NCBI GenBank assembly: GCA_910577185.1
Contig: CAJTLR010000015.1
Span: 10,398 to 74,397 of the forward strand
Reading direction: 5' to 3'
Source of the DNA: an uncultured Acetatifactor sp.
Lineage (GTDB): Bacteria; Bacillota; Clostridia; Lachnospirales; Lachnospiraceae
DNA: 64,000 nucleotides
Part shown: positions 52,901-59,932 of the stretch, one piece after another
Layout of the letters: each line of letters begins with the position of its first letter
Numbering within the stretch: the first letter of the stretch is position 1
The notes under the pieces: generated by a model
Told to the model about the DNA's origin: nothing
Databases searched by the model: none
The model's input: only the letters and a program-made list of their open reading frames with translations
Program-made: the position numbers and the translations under genes

Positions 52901-53078
52901 CCATCAGGCGAATATCCTCCCCGTATCTGTGGTAGTGGTCCACTGCCTCGCCGCTGGGTTCCAGAAAATCGGTATATACCATCCGTTCCCTGGCCCAGTA
53001 ATCACTGTGGATATTGTTTCCTTCCACCTGATGGGCCGCCGTGGCCGCTCCTAACAAAAAATCCTTCCCAAATGCCAT
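49974..53078 (-). CDS. GH1 + GH43-like + F5/8 discoidin fusion glycosidase
   Basis: A protein of 1034 residues joining two glycosidase modules. Residues 1-425 are a GH1 barrel (MAFGKDFLLGAATAAHQVEG, RFSIEWARIEPEEG) with acid/base E156 in TINEAN, where the usual proline is Ala, and nucleophile E347 in VTENG. Residues about 450-800 are a five-bladed GH43-like module. Its three acid positions can be aligned as D458 (ADPS), D546 (WDPN) and E662 (IEGAW). Residues about 805-940 resemble a discoidin-type sugar-binding domain (WWKAREEDLTPWLQVDLGECCKVHAVQVNFAD). The last 80 residues look like fibronectin III. No signal peptide is seen, so it acts inside. It is first in a unit with the GH88 gene. Substrates are not known. 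Confidence 0.88.
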   Translation of the reverse strand: MAFGKDFLLGAATAAHQVEGNNIHSDYWARERMVYTDFLEPSGEAVDHYHRYGEDIRLMADAGLNAYRFSIEWARIEPEEGKFDEAETEHYRDVIRTCRENGLEPVVTLMHFTSPKWLIAKGGWESDQTPAFFARYTRYVMEKLGREINYICTINEANMGIQVAAIAKRYMQRMMAGGKSDKAADSTVQMGLNLEKMLAGRQAAEKECMEIFGVAKTECFTSPRTAHGDEIVMEAHGAARAVIRETAPHIRLGLTLSLHDIQALPGGEENAAREWEEEFTHYLPAIEGDDFLGVQNYTRSRIDASGTLPAPPEAELTQMEYEYYPEALEHVIRRVAESFPGSLIVTENGIATSDDSRRQAFIRQALSGVASCMEDGIPVKGYFYWSLLDNFEWQKGYSMTFGLVAVDRSTQERSPRPSLSLLGSFGNRQYFCNPLNFSYQYQFNQKGEGFSRNREAADPSMILFRGKYYLFPSMTRGFLVSEDMVTWKQCPLEGVPVYDYAPDVRVIGDWMYFCASRRGENCDFYRTRDPEGGVFERIEGTFDFWDPNLFQDEDGRLYFYWGCSNMTPIWGVELNPDTMEMTGEPVALIEDHRTEYGYERMGENHRYDPRESHIVQILKEQMARESGCSPEDITDMAPAIAAAPKQYRPMLLAALSDQPYIEGAWMTKYGGKYYLQYACPGTQFNIYNDGVCVGDSPLGPFRACPGNPFSYSPGGFCPGAGHGSTMEDKAGNWWHTSTMRISVSHEFERRVGIWPAGFDRDGELFCNQRYGDWPRAVTGEMCDPWAEPQWMLLSYGKKTTASSEEKEAGYAVDENIQTWWKAREEDLTPWLQVDLGECCKVHAVQVNFADDAGMVSQLPPNARLHGEAGRGRYIEERGFVTRWLLEGSADGENWITLEDKRNADTDLPHDLVVKSGGIRARYIRLTVTEVPYHGAVCISGLRVFGRGCGEAPGQAADVCVLRRGGMDMEVKWTGDAPGYEVLWGHSPDKLYHSYRVFGRTEVEIRALMSDVERYFVRVDAFNENGITHGKVTSH

Positions 53079-53380
53079 AAGTCTGTCCTCCTATCTTTTC
53101 AAATCGCTGCGCGATAGCACGAAAGGGTAAAGTCGATTCCGCAACTCTCCACCAGGAAAGCCTTCTCCCGGATTTTTTCCGGGAGCTTCTCTCCAGCCGG
53201 TTCTCCGCTTTCCTTTCGGACGGTTATTGTTTCCAGTTCCGTAACTTTTCCACAGAAGCGTTACTTTTTCCGGTTCCGTATTCTCCTGCGGGGATTTTTC
53301 TTTTTCTATTTTAGCAAAATTATGGAGGAAAACGGGATAAAAATTATGAAATATGTGCAATTTTTCACTTGCATTTCCAT
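53079..53380. other. Divergent control region between the GH1-GH43 gene and the symporter gene
   Basis: There is no gene here. A hairpin GCTCCCGGA/TCCGGGAG lies near 53165-53185. A minus-strand TAAAAT preceded by TTGC (53308-53313) could be the -10 for the fusion gene, but no -35 is clear. An 89-codon frame (53091-53360) is not credible. Confidence 0.4.
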
Positions 53381-53447
53381 ATTACGCGAATTTTTGTACA
53401 TTACCACGAATTTTTGTATTTTTGTTCTTCCTGATGCAATCTATAAT
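53381..53447 (+). promoter_or_regulatory. Symporter promoter with two AraC-type direct repeats
   Basis: CGAATTTTTGTA occurs at 53387-53398 and 53407-53418, 20 bases apart, each after ATTAC. A -10 TATAAT lies at 53442-53447 with no good -35. Direct repeats two helical turns apart just upstream of a weak promoter are typical of AraC-activated genes. The AraC gene at 55055 or the YesN protein is the likely activator. Confidence 0.6.
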
Positions 53448-53503
53448 GGACTTGTCCGAACAATCTGTTGATAGCAGAACCTATCAGAAGGGAGATATTT
53501 ATT

Positions 53504-54988
53504 ATGTCAAAAAAACCCACCGCCAGCGAACTTGACGGCATCCAGTACCGTCGTGCAAAACTTTGGCAAATCGTCCTGTACGCCTGCAACGGCCTTGTAG
53601 GCATGAGTATCTACTCCCTGATCAATCTTGCCAGCTACAGTGCAAGCATTGGTTACGGCGTCACCACTTTGGTCATCGGTTACATCCTGACCTGCACCCG
53701 GATTCTGGATGGCCTCACCGATCCTTTGCTGGCCTTTGTGTATGACAGGGTCAACACCCGCTTCGGCAAACTGCGCATTCTTCTGATCGCGGGCTATCTC
53801 ATCGAGGCAGTCGGTTTATTGTGTATGTTTAGTCTCTTTTCCAGCAGAGGATTCGGCTGGGTCATCTTTACCCTTTTCTATGTGGTATATATTATCGGCT
53901 ATACCATCACCAATATGACGGCCCAGACCATTCCCGCCATAATGTCCAATGACCCGAAGCAGCGCCCCACCATAGGCGTGTGGTCCACTGCTTTCAACTA
54001 CCTGGTGCCCATGGTCATGATGATGGTCTTAAATATGGTGCTGCTGCCCATGTTCGGCGGAGAATACAATCAGGGATTTTTGTCTGCCGCCTGCTTTGTC
54101 TGCCTGGGCATGGCCGCACTGGGCACCCTGTTGGTATGTGTGGGAATATCCGAATTTGACAAACCGGATTTTTTCTCCGGCCTGAAAAAGAAAGAGCCCC
54201 TGAAACTGAAAGATATGGCAGATGTCCTGGCCCACAATCATCCCCTGCAGTGTTACATCATCTCCAACGCATCGGATAAAATCGCCCAGCAGACAGCAAG
54301 CCAGTCCGTGATCACCACACTTTTGTTCGGTATTGTAATCGGAAATATGTCCATCTCCACCATGCTCACGGTGGTGAGCATGATTCCTTCTATCCTGTTT
54401 GCAGTACTGGGGGCAAAATATGCCGGAAAACACGGCAGCCGCAAGGCCATTGTCACATGGACCTGGATCAGCATGATCATCTCCCTGGTCACCCTGGGTT
54501 TCTTTGTCCTCATTGACCCGGGCCAGATTGCAGTCATGATGAGCCCCGCCATGATTCTCTATGTCTGTCTGACCCTGGCCCAGAACGGCTCCAATATGTG
54601 CATCACTACCGCCAATACTTCCTTCATGGCCGACACCATCGACTATGAACTGGACCGCAGCGGAAGATATGTGCCTGCGGTGGTCACCGGCACTTACAGT
54701 CTCATCGACAAACTCATCACCGCTTTCAGCGCCACCATCGCTGCAGGCGCAGTGGCAGTCGTAGGTTATACTTCCTCCATGCCCCAGCCCGGCGACCCCT
54801 GCACCGACGCAGTCTTCTGGGTCACCATGGCCGTCAAGTTCGGACTTCCTGTGCTGGGCTGGATCTGCACCCTGGCAGCCATGAAGTTCTGCCATTTGGA
54901 TAAGAAAGAAATGGTGAATGTCCAAAAACGAATTGCCGAGAAAAAGAAGACGGCCAGGCATCAGGTTATCATGGAAAATTTACAGTAA
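53504..54988 (+). CDS. GPH-family sugar:cation symporter
   Basis: A protein of 494 residues with twelve membrane segments, starting MSKKPTASELDGIQYRRAKLWQIVLYACNGLVGMSIYSL after GAAGGGAG. The family motif GLTDPLLAFVYDRVNTRFGKLRILLIAG is at about 70-97, and MADTIDYELDRSGRYVPAVVTGTYSLIDKL is in the second half. It belongs to the glycoside-pentoside-hexuronide symporters, a group that takes up glycosides or uronides. It is a second uptake route in the locus beside the ABC importer. The AraC gene is convergent with it. Confidence 0.92.
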   Translation: MSKKPTASELDGIQYRRAKLWQIVLYACNGLVGMSIYSLINLASYSASIGYGVTTLVIGYILTCTRILDGLTDPLLAFVYDRVNTRFGKLRILLIAGYLIEAVGLLCMFSLFSSRGFGWVIFTLFYVVYIIGYTITNMTAQTIPAIMSNDPKQRPTIGVWSTAFNYLVPMVMMMVLNMVLLPMFGGEYNQGFLSAACFVCLGMAALGTLLVCVGISEFDKPDFFSGLKKKEPLKLKDMADVLAHNHPLQCYIISNASDKIAQQTASQSVITTLLFGIVIGNMSISTMLTVVSMIPSILFAVLGAKYAGKHGSRKAIVTWTWISMIISLVTLGFFVLIDPGQIAVMMSPAMILYVCLTLAQNGSNMCITTANTSFMADTIDYELDRSGRYVPAVVTGTYSLIDKLITAFSATIAAGAVAVVGYTSSMPQPGDPCTDAVFWVTMAVKFGLPVLGWICTLAAMKFCHLDKKEMVNVQKRIAEKKKTARHQVIMENLQ

Positions 54989-55054
54989 TCCCCTGCTCCG
55001 GACCGGGCCTCCTGCCGGAAAGCAAAAATCCCTGCTCCGGATGCGGCAGACCTG

Positions 55055-56263
55055 TCACCTTGGATGGGGATTTTCCCGGTATTCCATTGGGGTACAGCCC
55101 ACAATTCCGGAAAAAACCCTGGTGAAATAGTTCCTGCTGCTGAAGGAAAGCTGTTCGGAAAGCTCCTGGACGGAAATGTCCGTGCTGCGCAAAAGTACTT
55201 TTGCACGCCCTATTTTGGCGTATTTTACATAATCGCTGACACAGAACCCGGTTTCTTCCTTAAATTTCCGGGTCAGGTAGTACTCCGTATACCCCACCAG
55301 TTCTGCCAGGTCGGCGGCGCGGATTTTCTCGTCCAGGTGCATCTCAATATAATCCCTGCACTGGGCAACCGGGGAGGAAAGCTTTTGTCTCTGCTTCGCC
55401 TTATAAACCCTGCGCACAAAGTCGTCATACATCAGCATGGGGACAGACCGGATCTCATCATATGTACTGGCATTTTCCGCCGACTGGATATAGGCGTCCC
55501 CCAGGGAATATGCCTCCTCCGGGGACATACCTCCCTCTATGGCGGCCCGGCAGACAATAGACGAAAAAACGATCACGGATGTTTTTGCCTGGCGCAGGGG
55601 ATCCCGCCCCCGGACCGGCACCCCGGTGCTGATCAGCAGGGAATCGCTTAAGACCTCCTTATAGTTCAGGTCTCCGTTCCGAACCATATCCAGCAGGGCG
55701 CACTCGGACATCCAGACCCTGTGCCTGTCCCGTTTGATATCCGGGGGAGCGGCATCGGAAAAAGACTGCTCCAGGCAGGTATCGCTGGCATCCAGCTTTT
55801 CTCCGGTAATGCAATAATGCAGCATCAGCAGATACCGGGTAAACAAGATGTTCTGAACCACCGGAATCTTCTTGTAAGCGTCCAGAAACTGACGTTTCCT
55901 GGCCAGGCCAAGCTCCTGGCCGGCATATTCCCGCAGGCCGTTTTCCATGTCCCGCAGAGAAACATTATGAGAAAAAACCGGCCCGATTACGTAAATCAGT
56001 TCGGGCACGCCCCCCCGGCACACAAAATCCACGCCCCAGATCAGGCCAAAGGAGGTTCCCACAGCCTGAGGCAGACTTTTCTCCCGGGCAAGCCCGAGAA
56101 CCCTGTCCTTACACCCCAGCAGAGAAAAAGCTGTCTCAAAAAGGGCTTCCTCCGGACAGTTGGAGCAAAGAAGGCTGCCCTGGATATCGTAGCACCAGGT
56201 GTAAATGTCCCCGCCGCAGCAGAGAAGTTCCTGAAACAGGGTGATATTTTGCTGAATATCCAT
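55055..56263 (-). CDS. AraC-family transcriptional regulator
   Basis: A protein of 402 residues starting MDIQQNITLFQELLCCGGDIYTWCYDIQGSLLCSNC at 56263, with AGGAGG upstream. The frame extends into the repeat array, but that part is a by-product of the repeats. The 300-residue N-terminal region has several cysteines and resembles the ligand-sensing part of other Lachnospiraceae AraC proteins. The C-terminal pair of helix-turn-helices is IRAADLAELVGYTEYYLTRKFKEETGFCVSDYVKYAKI and SVQELSEQLSFSSRNYFTRVFSGIVGCTPMEYRE. It lies between the symporter and the GH2 operon and likely activates both. Confidence 0.9.
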   Translation of the reverse strand: MDIQQNITLFQELLCCGGDIYTWCYDIQGSLLCSNCPEEALFETAFSLLGCKDRVLGLAREKSLPQAVGTSFGLIWGVDFVCRGGVPELIYVIGPVFSHNVSLRDMENGLREYAGQELGLARKRQFLDAYKKIPVVQNILFTRYLLMLHYCITGEKLDASDTCLEQSFSDAAPPDIKRDRHRVWMSECALLDMVRNGDLNYKEVLSDSLLISTGVPVRGRDPLRQAKTSVIVFSSIVCRAAIEGGMSPEEAYSLGDAYIQSAENASTYDEIRSVPMLMYDDFVRRVYKAKQRQKLSSPVAQCRDYIEMHLDEKIRAADLAELVGYTEYYLTRKFKEETGFCVSDYVKYAKIGRAKVLLRSTDISVQELSEQLSFSSRNYFTRVFSGIVGCTPMEYRENPHPR

Positions 56264-56294
56264 AATCGGCCTCCTTTTGCCATTATATTTTTTT
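56264..56294. other. Start of the AraC-GH2 divergent region
   Basis: This begins the 583-base gap between the divergent AraC and GH2 genes. It holds the AraC ribosome site. The remainder is repeat array, palindromes and the GH2 promoter, listed separately. Confidence 0.4.
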
Positions 56295-56640
56295 GTTTTC
56301 TGGCCTGTGCGGCCTCGTTTCTGTGCAAAGCGCACAGACCAGTAGGGTTCTTCTTTTCTGGCCTGAGCGGCCTCGCTTCTGTGCAAAGCGTAGAGACCAG
56401 TAGGGTTTTCTTTTCTGGCCTGAAGGCCACTCTTCTGTGCAAAGCGCAGAGACCAGTAGGGTTCTTCTTTTCTGGCCTGAGAGGCCACTCTTCTGTGCAA
56501 AGCGCACAGACCAGTAGGGTTTTTCTTTTCTGGCCTGAAGGCCTCGCTTCTGTGCAAAGCGCACAGACCAGTAGGGTTTTCTTTTCTGGCCTGAAGGCCA
56601 CTCTTCTGTGCAAAGCGCAGAGACCAGTAAAAGCTGCGCT
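56295..56640. repeat. Six tandem copies of a 56-58 bp repeat (family T)
   Basis: CTGTGCAAAGCG recurs at 56321, 56379, 56435, 56493, 56550 and 56606. Each unit has GGCCTGAnnGGCC, a hairpin CTGTGCaaagcGCACAG (or a GCAGAG variant), then ACCAGTAGGGTTnTTCTTTTCT. Copies differ by a few substitutions and 1-2 base indels. Because it has almost no stops, it creates false open frames on the minus strand. Confidence 0.9.
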
Positions 56641-56735
56641 TTTACTGGTTCGCTTCGCTCGTCGAATGGACGCGAAAGCATCTGCCCGAGCAAGCTCGGC
56701 ATCTGCTTTCGTGTCCGCTCGACTCTGCCCTTTGC
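56634..56735. repeat. Cluster of further hairpins beside the array
   Basis: AGTAAAAGC tg cGCTTTTACT forms an 18-base palindrome at about 56636-56656. It is followed by paired GCGAAAGCA..TGCTTTCGtG segments around GAGCaaGCTC (56680-56723). No coding role is seen. Confidence 0.55.
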
Positions 56736-56742
56736 GCATATT

Positions 56743-56816
56743 ATACCATGATTACAAACCAATCATGGTATTTATGGCCATTCGGCCTCTTCATGCCACA
56801 AATATGGACTTATTAT
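56743..56816 (+). promoter_or_regulatory. Candidate operator and promoter of the GH2 operon
   Basis: The perfect arms ATACCATGATT (56743-56753) and AATCATGGTAT (56761-56771) are separated by seven bases. The -10-like TATTAT lies at 56811-56816, 31 bases before the GH2 ATG, without a good -35. Similar words ATTATACCA occur at both places. Activator dependence is inferred. Confidence 0.45.
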
Positions 56817-56846
56817 ACCACATACCACTGTAAAGGAGTAATTTTT

Positions 56847-59045
56847 ATGAGAAAAATTGTATCTTTAAATCAAAACTGGCAGTTTTGTCAGGAAGGCCGG
56901 TCCTCTTTGGTAAACCTGCCCCACACCTGGAATGCAGTGGACGGACAGGATGGCGGAAATGATTATTTCCGCGGTGTCTGTCAGTATACACGCAGTCTTC
57001 CAAGACCCCGCATGGACAATGGCAGCCGTGTCTTTCTTGAGATAAAAGGAGCTGCCATGTCCGCGCAGGTGTGGATCAACGGCATACTGCTGGCCACTCA
57101 TCAGGGCGGTTATTCCACCTTCCGGGCAGATCTCACAGATTACCTGAAGGATGAGAACGAACTGGCCATTTCCGTGGACAACAGTGACAATGATACCGTC
57201 TATCCCCAGAAGGCAGACTTTACCTTCTATGGCGGTCTATACCGGGATGTAAACCTGATCATTGTACCCGGGGTACATTTTGACCTATCCTACTGCGGCG
57301 CTCCAGGCATCAGGGTAACGCCCATTGTAGACCTGGAAACCGGATCCGCATCCGTCACTGTGGAAACCTGGCAGACCGGAGCCGGGGACGTAACTTTTAC
57401 AGTAGATGGCAAAAGCCGGACTGTTCCGGGCAAAAACGGCCATGCCTGCGCAGAGTTTCTGATCCAAAATGTCCGCTTGTGGGATGGCCCGGCCGATCCT
57501 TACCTTTACACTGCCACAGCCATGCTGGACAGCGGGGACGAGATTTCCGCCCGTTTTGGCTGCCGCACTTTCAGCATCGATGCCCGGAAAGGATTTTTCC
57601 TGAACGGACGCAGCTATCCCCTGCGCGGCGTCAGCCGTCACCAGGACCACAAAGGAACCGGCAATGCCCTGACCAGGGAACATCATATCCGGGATATGGA
57701 AATTGTCCGTGAACTGGGCGCCAACACCCTGCGGCTTGCCCATTATCAGCACAGTGACGACTTCTATGACCTGTGTGATGAAAACGGCATCATCGTCTGG
57801 GCAGAAATACCTTATATCACCATGCATATGAAAAACGGCAGGGAAAACACATTAAGACAGATGGAAGAACTCATCGCCCAATGTTACAATCACCCTTCCA
57901 TCGCCGTCTGGGGCCTGAGCAATGAGATCACGGCTGCCAGCGCGGTAAACCCGGACTTGCTGGAAAACCACAGACTCCTCCATGAACTGTGCCATCGCAT
58001 GGATCCCACCCGCCCTACCGCCATGGCAAATGTGTTCATGCTGGAGACAGACAGCCCCCTTCTGGAAATTCCGGATGTGAACAGCTATAATCTGTATTTT
58101 GGCTGGTATCTGGGGGAGCTGGAACAAAATGAGGCATTCTTTGATGCCTATCACGACAGATACCCGGACCGCGCCATCGGATGCAGTGAATACGGCGCCG
58201 ACGCAAATCCCCAGTTCCAGACCTCACATCCGGAAAAAGGGGACTATACGGAAACCTATCAGACGGTGTATCATGAACATATGCTGGAAATGATTGAGCA
58301 GCGCCCCTGGCTCTGGGCCACCCATGTATGGAATCTCTTCGACTTTGCAGCGGACGGCCGGGATGAAGGCGGGAAACACGGGGAAAACCAGAAAGGCCTT
58401 GTAACCTTTGACCGGAAAATCAAAAAAGATGCCTTCTATCTCTACAAAGCCGCCTGGAATCCGGAACCCATGGTACATATCTGCGGCAGCCGGTACACCT
58501 GCCGGGCAGAAGAAGTAACGGAAATCAAAGTGTATTCCAACCAGCCCCAGGTATCCCTATACGTGGACGGCAGCCTTTTTTCCACCCAGAATTCCCACAG
58601 AATCTTCCGGTTTCAGGTACCCCTGTCCGGAGAACACAACATTGAGGCGAGAACGGCCCACGGAAGCCATGCCATTTCGGTGCGCAGGACAGCCACGGAA
58701 AACCCTGACTACATTTTTTCCGGAAAACAGGATGTGGTAAACTGGTTCGACCAGGACGAATTTGATCCCGCCTGCTTTTCCATATCCGATACCCTCGGGG
58801 ACCTGCGGGCAGATCCCCGGGCCGCATCCATAGTAAACCAGATCATGGAAAAAGGGGCCGCATCCAGGGGAGATGTGGCGGAGGCAGTAAAGGACAATCC
58901 GGGCCTGCAGCGTATGCTGGACAGAATGACCCTGGTGAGCCTCTTAAAACAGGCCGGCAATATCCAGGAAGAAAATATCCGCCAGCTGAACCGTATCCTC
59001 CAGAAAATCAAAAAATCCTCAGACACAACCCAAACCAGGAGGTAA
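56847..59045 (+). CDS. GH2-family glycosidase (beta-galactosidase or beta-glucuronidase type)
   Basis: A protein of 732 residues. The start at 56847 has AAAGGAG eight bases upstream. It has a sugar-binding jelly roll (VNLPHTWNAVDGQDGGNDYFRGVCQYTR), an immunoglobulin-like domain, and a TIM barrel (FLNGRSYPLRGVSRHQDHKGTGNAL). The acid/base is E360 in GLSNE and the nucleophile E448 in GCSEYGAD. The last 120 residues are a helical tail. There is no signal peptide, so it acts inside. The fold alone does not tell galactosidase from glucuronidase. It begins a three-gene run with a TIM-barrel isomerase and a GH78 enzyme. Confidence 0.92.
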   Translation: MRKIVSLNQNWQFCQEGRSSLVNLPHTWNAVDGQDGGNDYFRGVCQYTRSLPRPRMDNGSRVFLEIKGAAMSAQVWINGILLATHQGGYSTFRADLTDYLKDENELAISVDNSDNDTVYPQKADFTFYGGLYRDVNLIIVPGVHFDLSYCGAPGIRVTPIVDLETGSASVTVETWQTGAGDVTFTVDGKSRTVPGKNGHACAEFLIQNVRLWDGPADPYLYTATAMLDSGDEISARFGCRTFSIDARKGFFLNGRSYPLRGVSRHQDHKGTGNALTREHHIRDMEIVRELGANTLRLAHYQHSDDFYDLCDENGIIVWAEIPYITMHMKNGRENTLRQMEELIAQCYNHPSIAVWGLSNEITAASAVNPDLLENHRLLHELCHRMDPTRPTAMANVFMLETDSPLLEIPDVNSYNLYFGWYLGELEQNEAFFDAYHDRYPDRAIGCSEYGADANPQFQTSHPEKGDYTETYQTVYHEHMLEMIEQRPWLWATHVWNLFDFAADGRDEGGKHGENQKGLVTFDRKIKKDAFYLYKAAWNPEPMVHICGSRYTCRAEEVTEIKVYSNQPQVSLYVDGSLFSTQNSHRIFRFQVPLSGEHNIEARTAHGSHAISVRRTATENPDYIFSGKQDVVNWFDQDEFDPACFSISDTLGDLRADPRAASIVNQIMEKGAASRGDVAEAVKDNPGLQRMLDRMTLVSLLKQAGNIQEENIRQLNRILQKIKKSSDTTQTRR

Positions 59046-59050
59046 ACAAA

Positions 59051-59932
59051 ATGCCACTCAGGGCAGTACAGCAATTTATGCTGGGCACCGTGATGAATAC
59101 ACAGGCCCAGGCCACAGACACCATGAAAAAAATGAAAGATGCCGGATACGACGGCATAGAACTGTGCGGATTCATGATTCATCCCAGCAGTTTTCTTGTG
59201 AAAATGATGACAAAAGCCGCGGGAATGCCGGTAGGCAATGGCGGAAAACTGGACTGGCCCCGGCTGGTAAAGGAAAGCGGCCTGCAGGTTGTTTCCATCC
59301 ACCAGGACCTGGGCAGCGTGGAGCGGAATCCGGCGGCAGTGGCCCGGGAGGCGCAGAAATTCGGCACCGACAAAATTGTCATCACAGGGATGTACCGCTT
59401 TCCCTACGGGGATGCGGAAGAAGTCAGAAAACTGGCCGGACGACTGAACAATGCCGGCACAAACCTGAAAAAGGAAGGGATTTCGCTGCTCTACCACAAT
59501 CACAACTGCGAATTTGTGAAAGTTTCCGGGAAACAAAATGCCTACTGTCTTTTAATGGAAGAAACGGATCCCGAAGTTGTCAATTTTGAGTTTGACAGTT
59601 ATTGGTGTGCCGAATGCGGCGCGGATCCGCTGTCCGTGATGGATGCCCTGGGTTCCAGAATGAAGCTGTGGCATATCAATGACCGGGGAACCAGGCTCGC
59701 CGGCCCTGCCATGACCCCCATCCTAAAAAGTGACAGTATGGAACCGGGCACCGGCACCATGCCCTTACAGCAGCTTTCCCAAAAGGCAAAGGCTGCCGGA
59801 ATCCATGCGGTGATTCTGGAAAGCCACCGGAACTGGGTAGACAAAAGCCCGGTCAGAAGCTTTCAGCTCAGTGCGGCTTTTATCAAAGAACAATTCAGTG
59901 AACAGAGAGGAAACCTATGTACGAAAAATTGA
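59051..59932 (+). CDS. Sugar phosphate isomerase/epimerase-like TIM-barrel protein
   Basis: A protein of 293 residues in the xylose-isomerase-like (AP endonuclease 2) fold. The visible motifs are MKDAGYDGIELCGF, VVSIHQDLGSVE, LLYHNHNCEFV (metal-binding His/Glu region), VNFEFDSYW, MKLWHINDRG and VILESHRN. Such proteins isomerise or epimerise free or phosphorylated sugars with a divalent metal. It starts five bases after the GH2 gene, after AGGAGG, and its end overlaps the GH78 start by 16 bases, so the three are co-translated. The substrate is not known. Confidence 0.88.
   Translation: MPLRAVQQFMLGTVMNTQAQATDTMKKMKDAGYDGIELCGFMIHPSSFLVKMMTKAAGMPVGNGGKLDWPRLVKESGLQVVSIHQDLGSVERNPAAVAREAQKFGTDKIVITGMYRFPYGDAEEVRKLAGRLNNAGTNLKKEGISLLYHNHNCEFVKVSGKQNAYCLLMEETDPEVVNFEFDSYWCAECGADPLSVMDALGSRMKLWHINDRGTRLAGPAMTPILKSDSMEPGTGTMPLQQLSQKAKAAGIHAVILESHRNWVDKSPVRSFQLSAAFIKEQFSEQRGNLCTKN

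Noticed and set aside
50844..53054. Plus-strand frame of 736 codons opposite the GH1-GH43 gene
   Set aside because: It is antisense to an intact enzyme gene, has no recognisable domain, and is explained by GC-rich third positions.
53091..53360. 89-codon minus-strand frame before the GH1-GH43 gene
   Set aside because: Composition is unlike protein, there is no ribosome site, and it overlaps a divergent promoter region.
56295..56640. Regularly spaced repeats that could be a CRISPR array
   Set aside because: The whole 56-58 bp unit is repeated; there are no unique spacers between short identical repeats, and no cas genes are near.
56041..56762. Minus-strand frames of 159-232 codons through the repeat array
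   Set aside because: They translate the same repeat in different frames (RKEEPYWSVRFAQK-like strings) and have no ribosome site; they arise because the repeat lacks stops.
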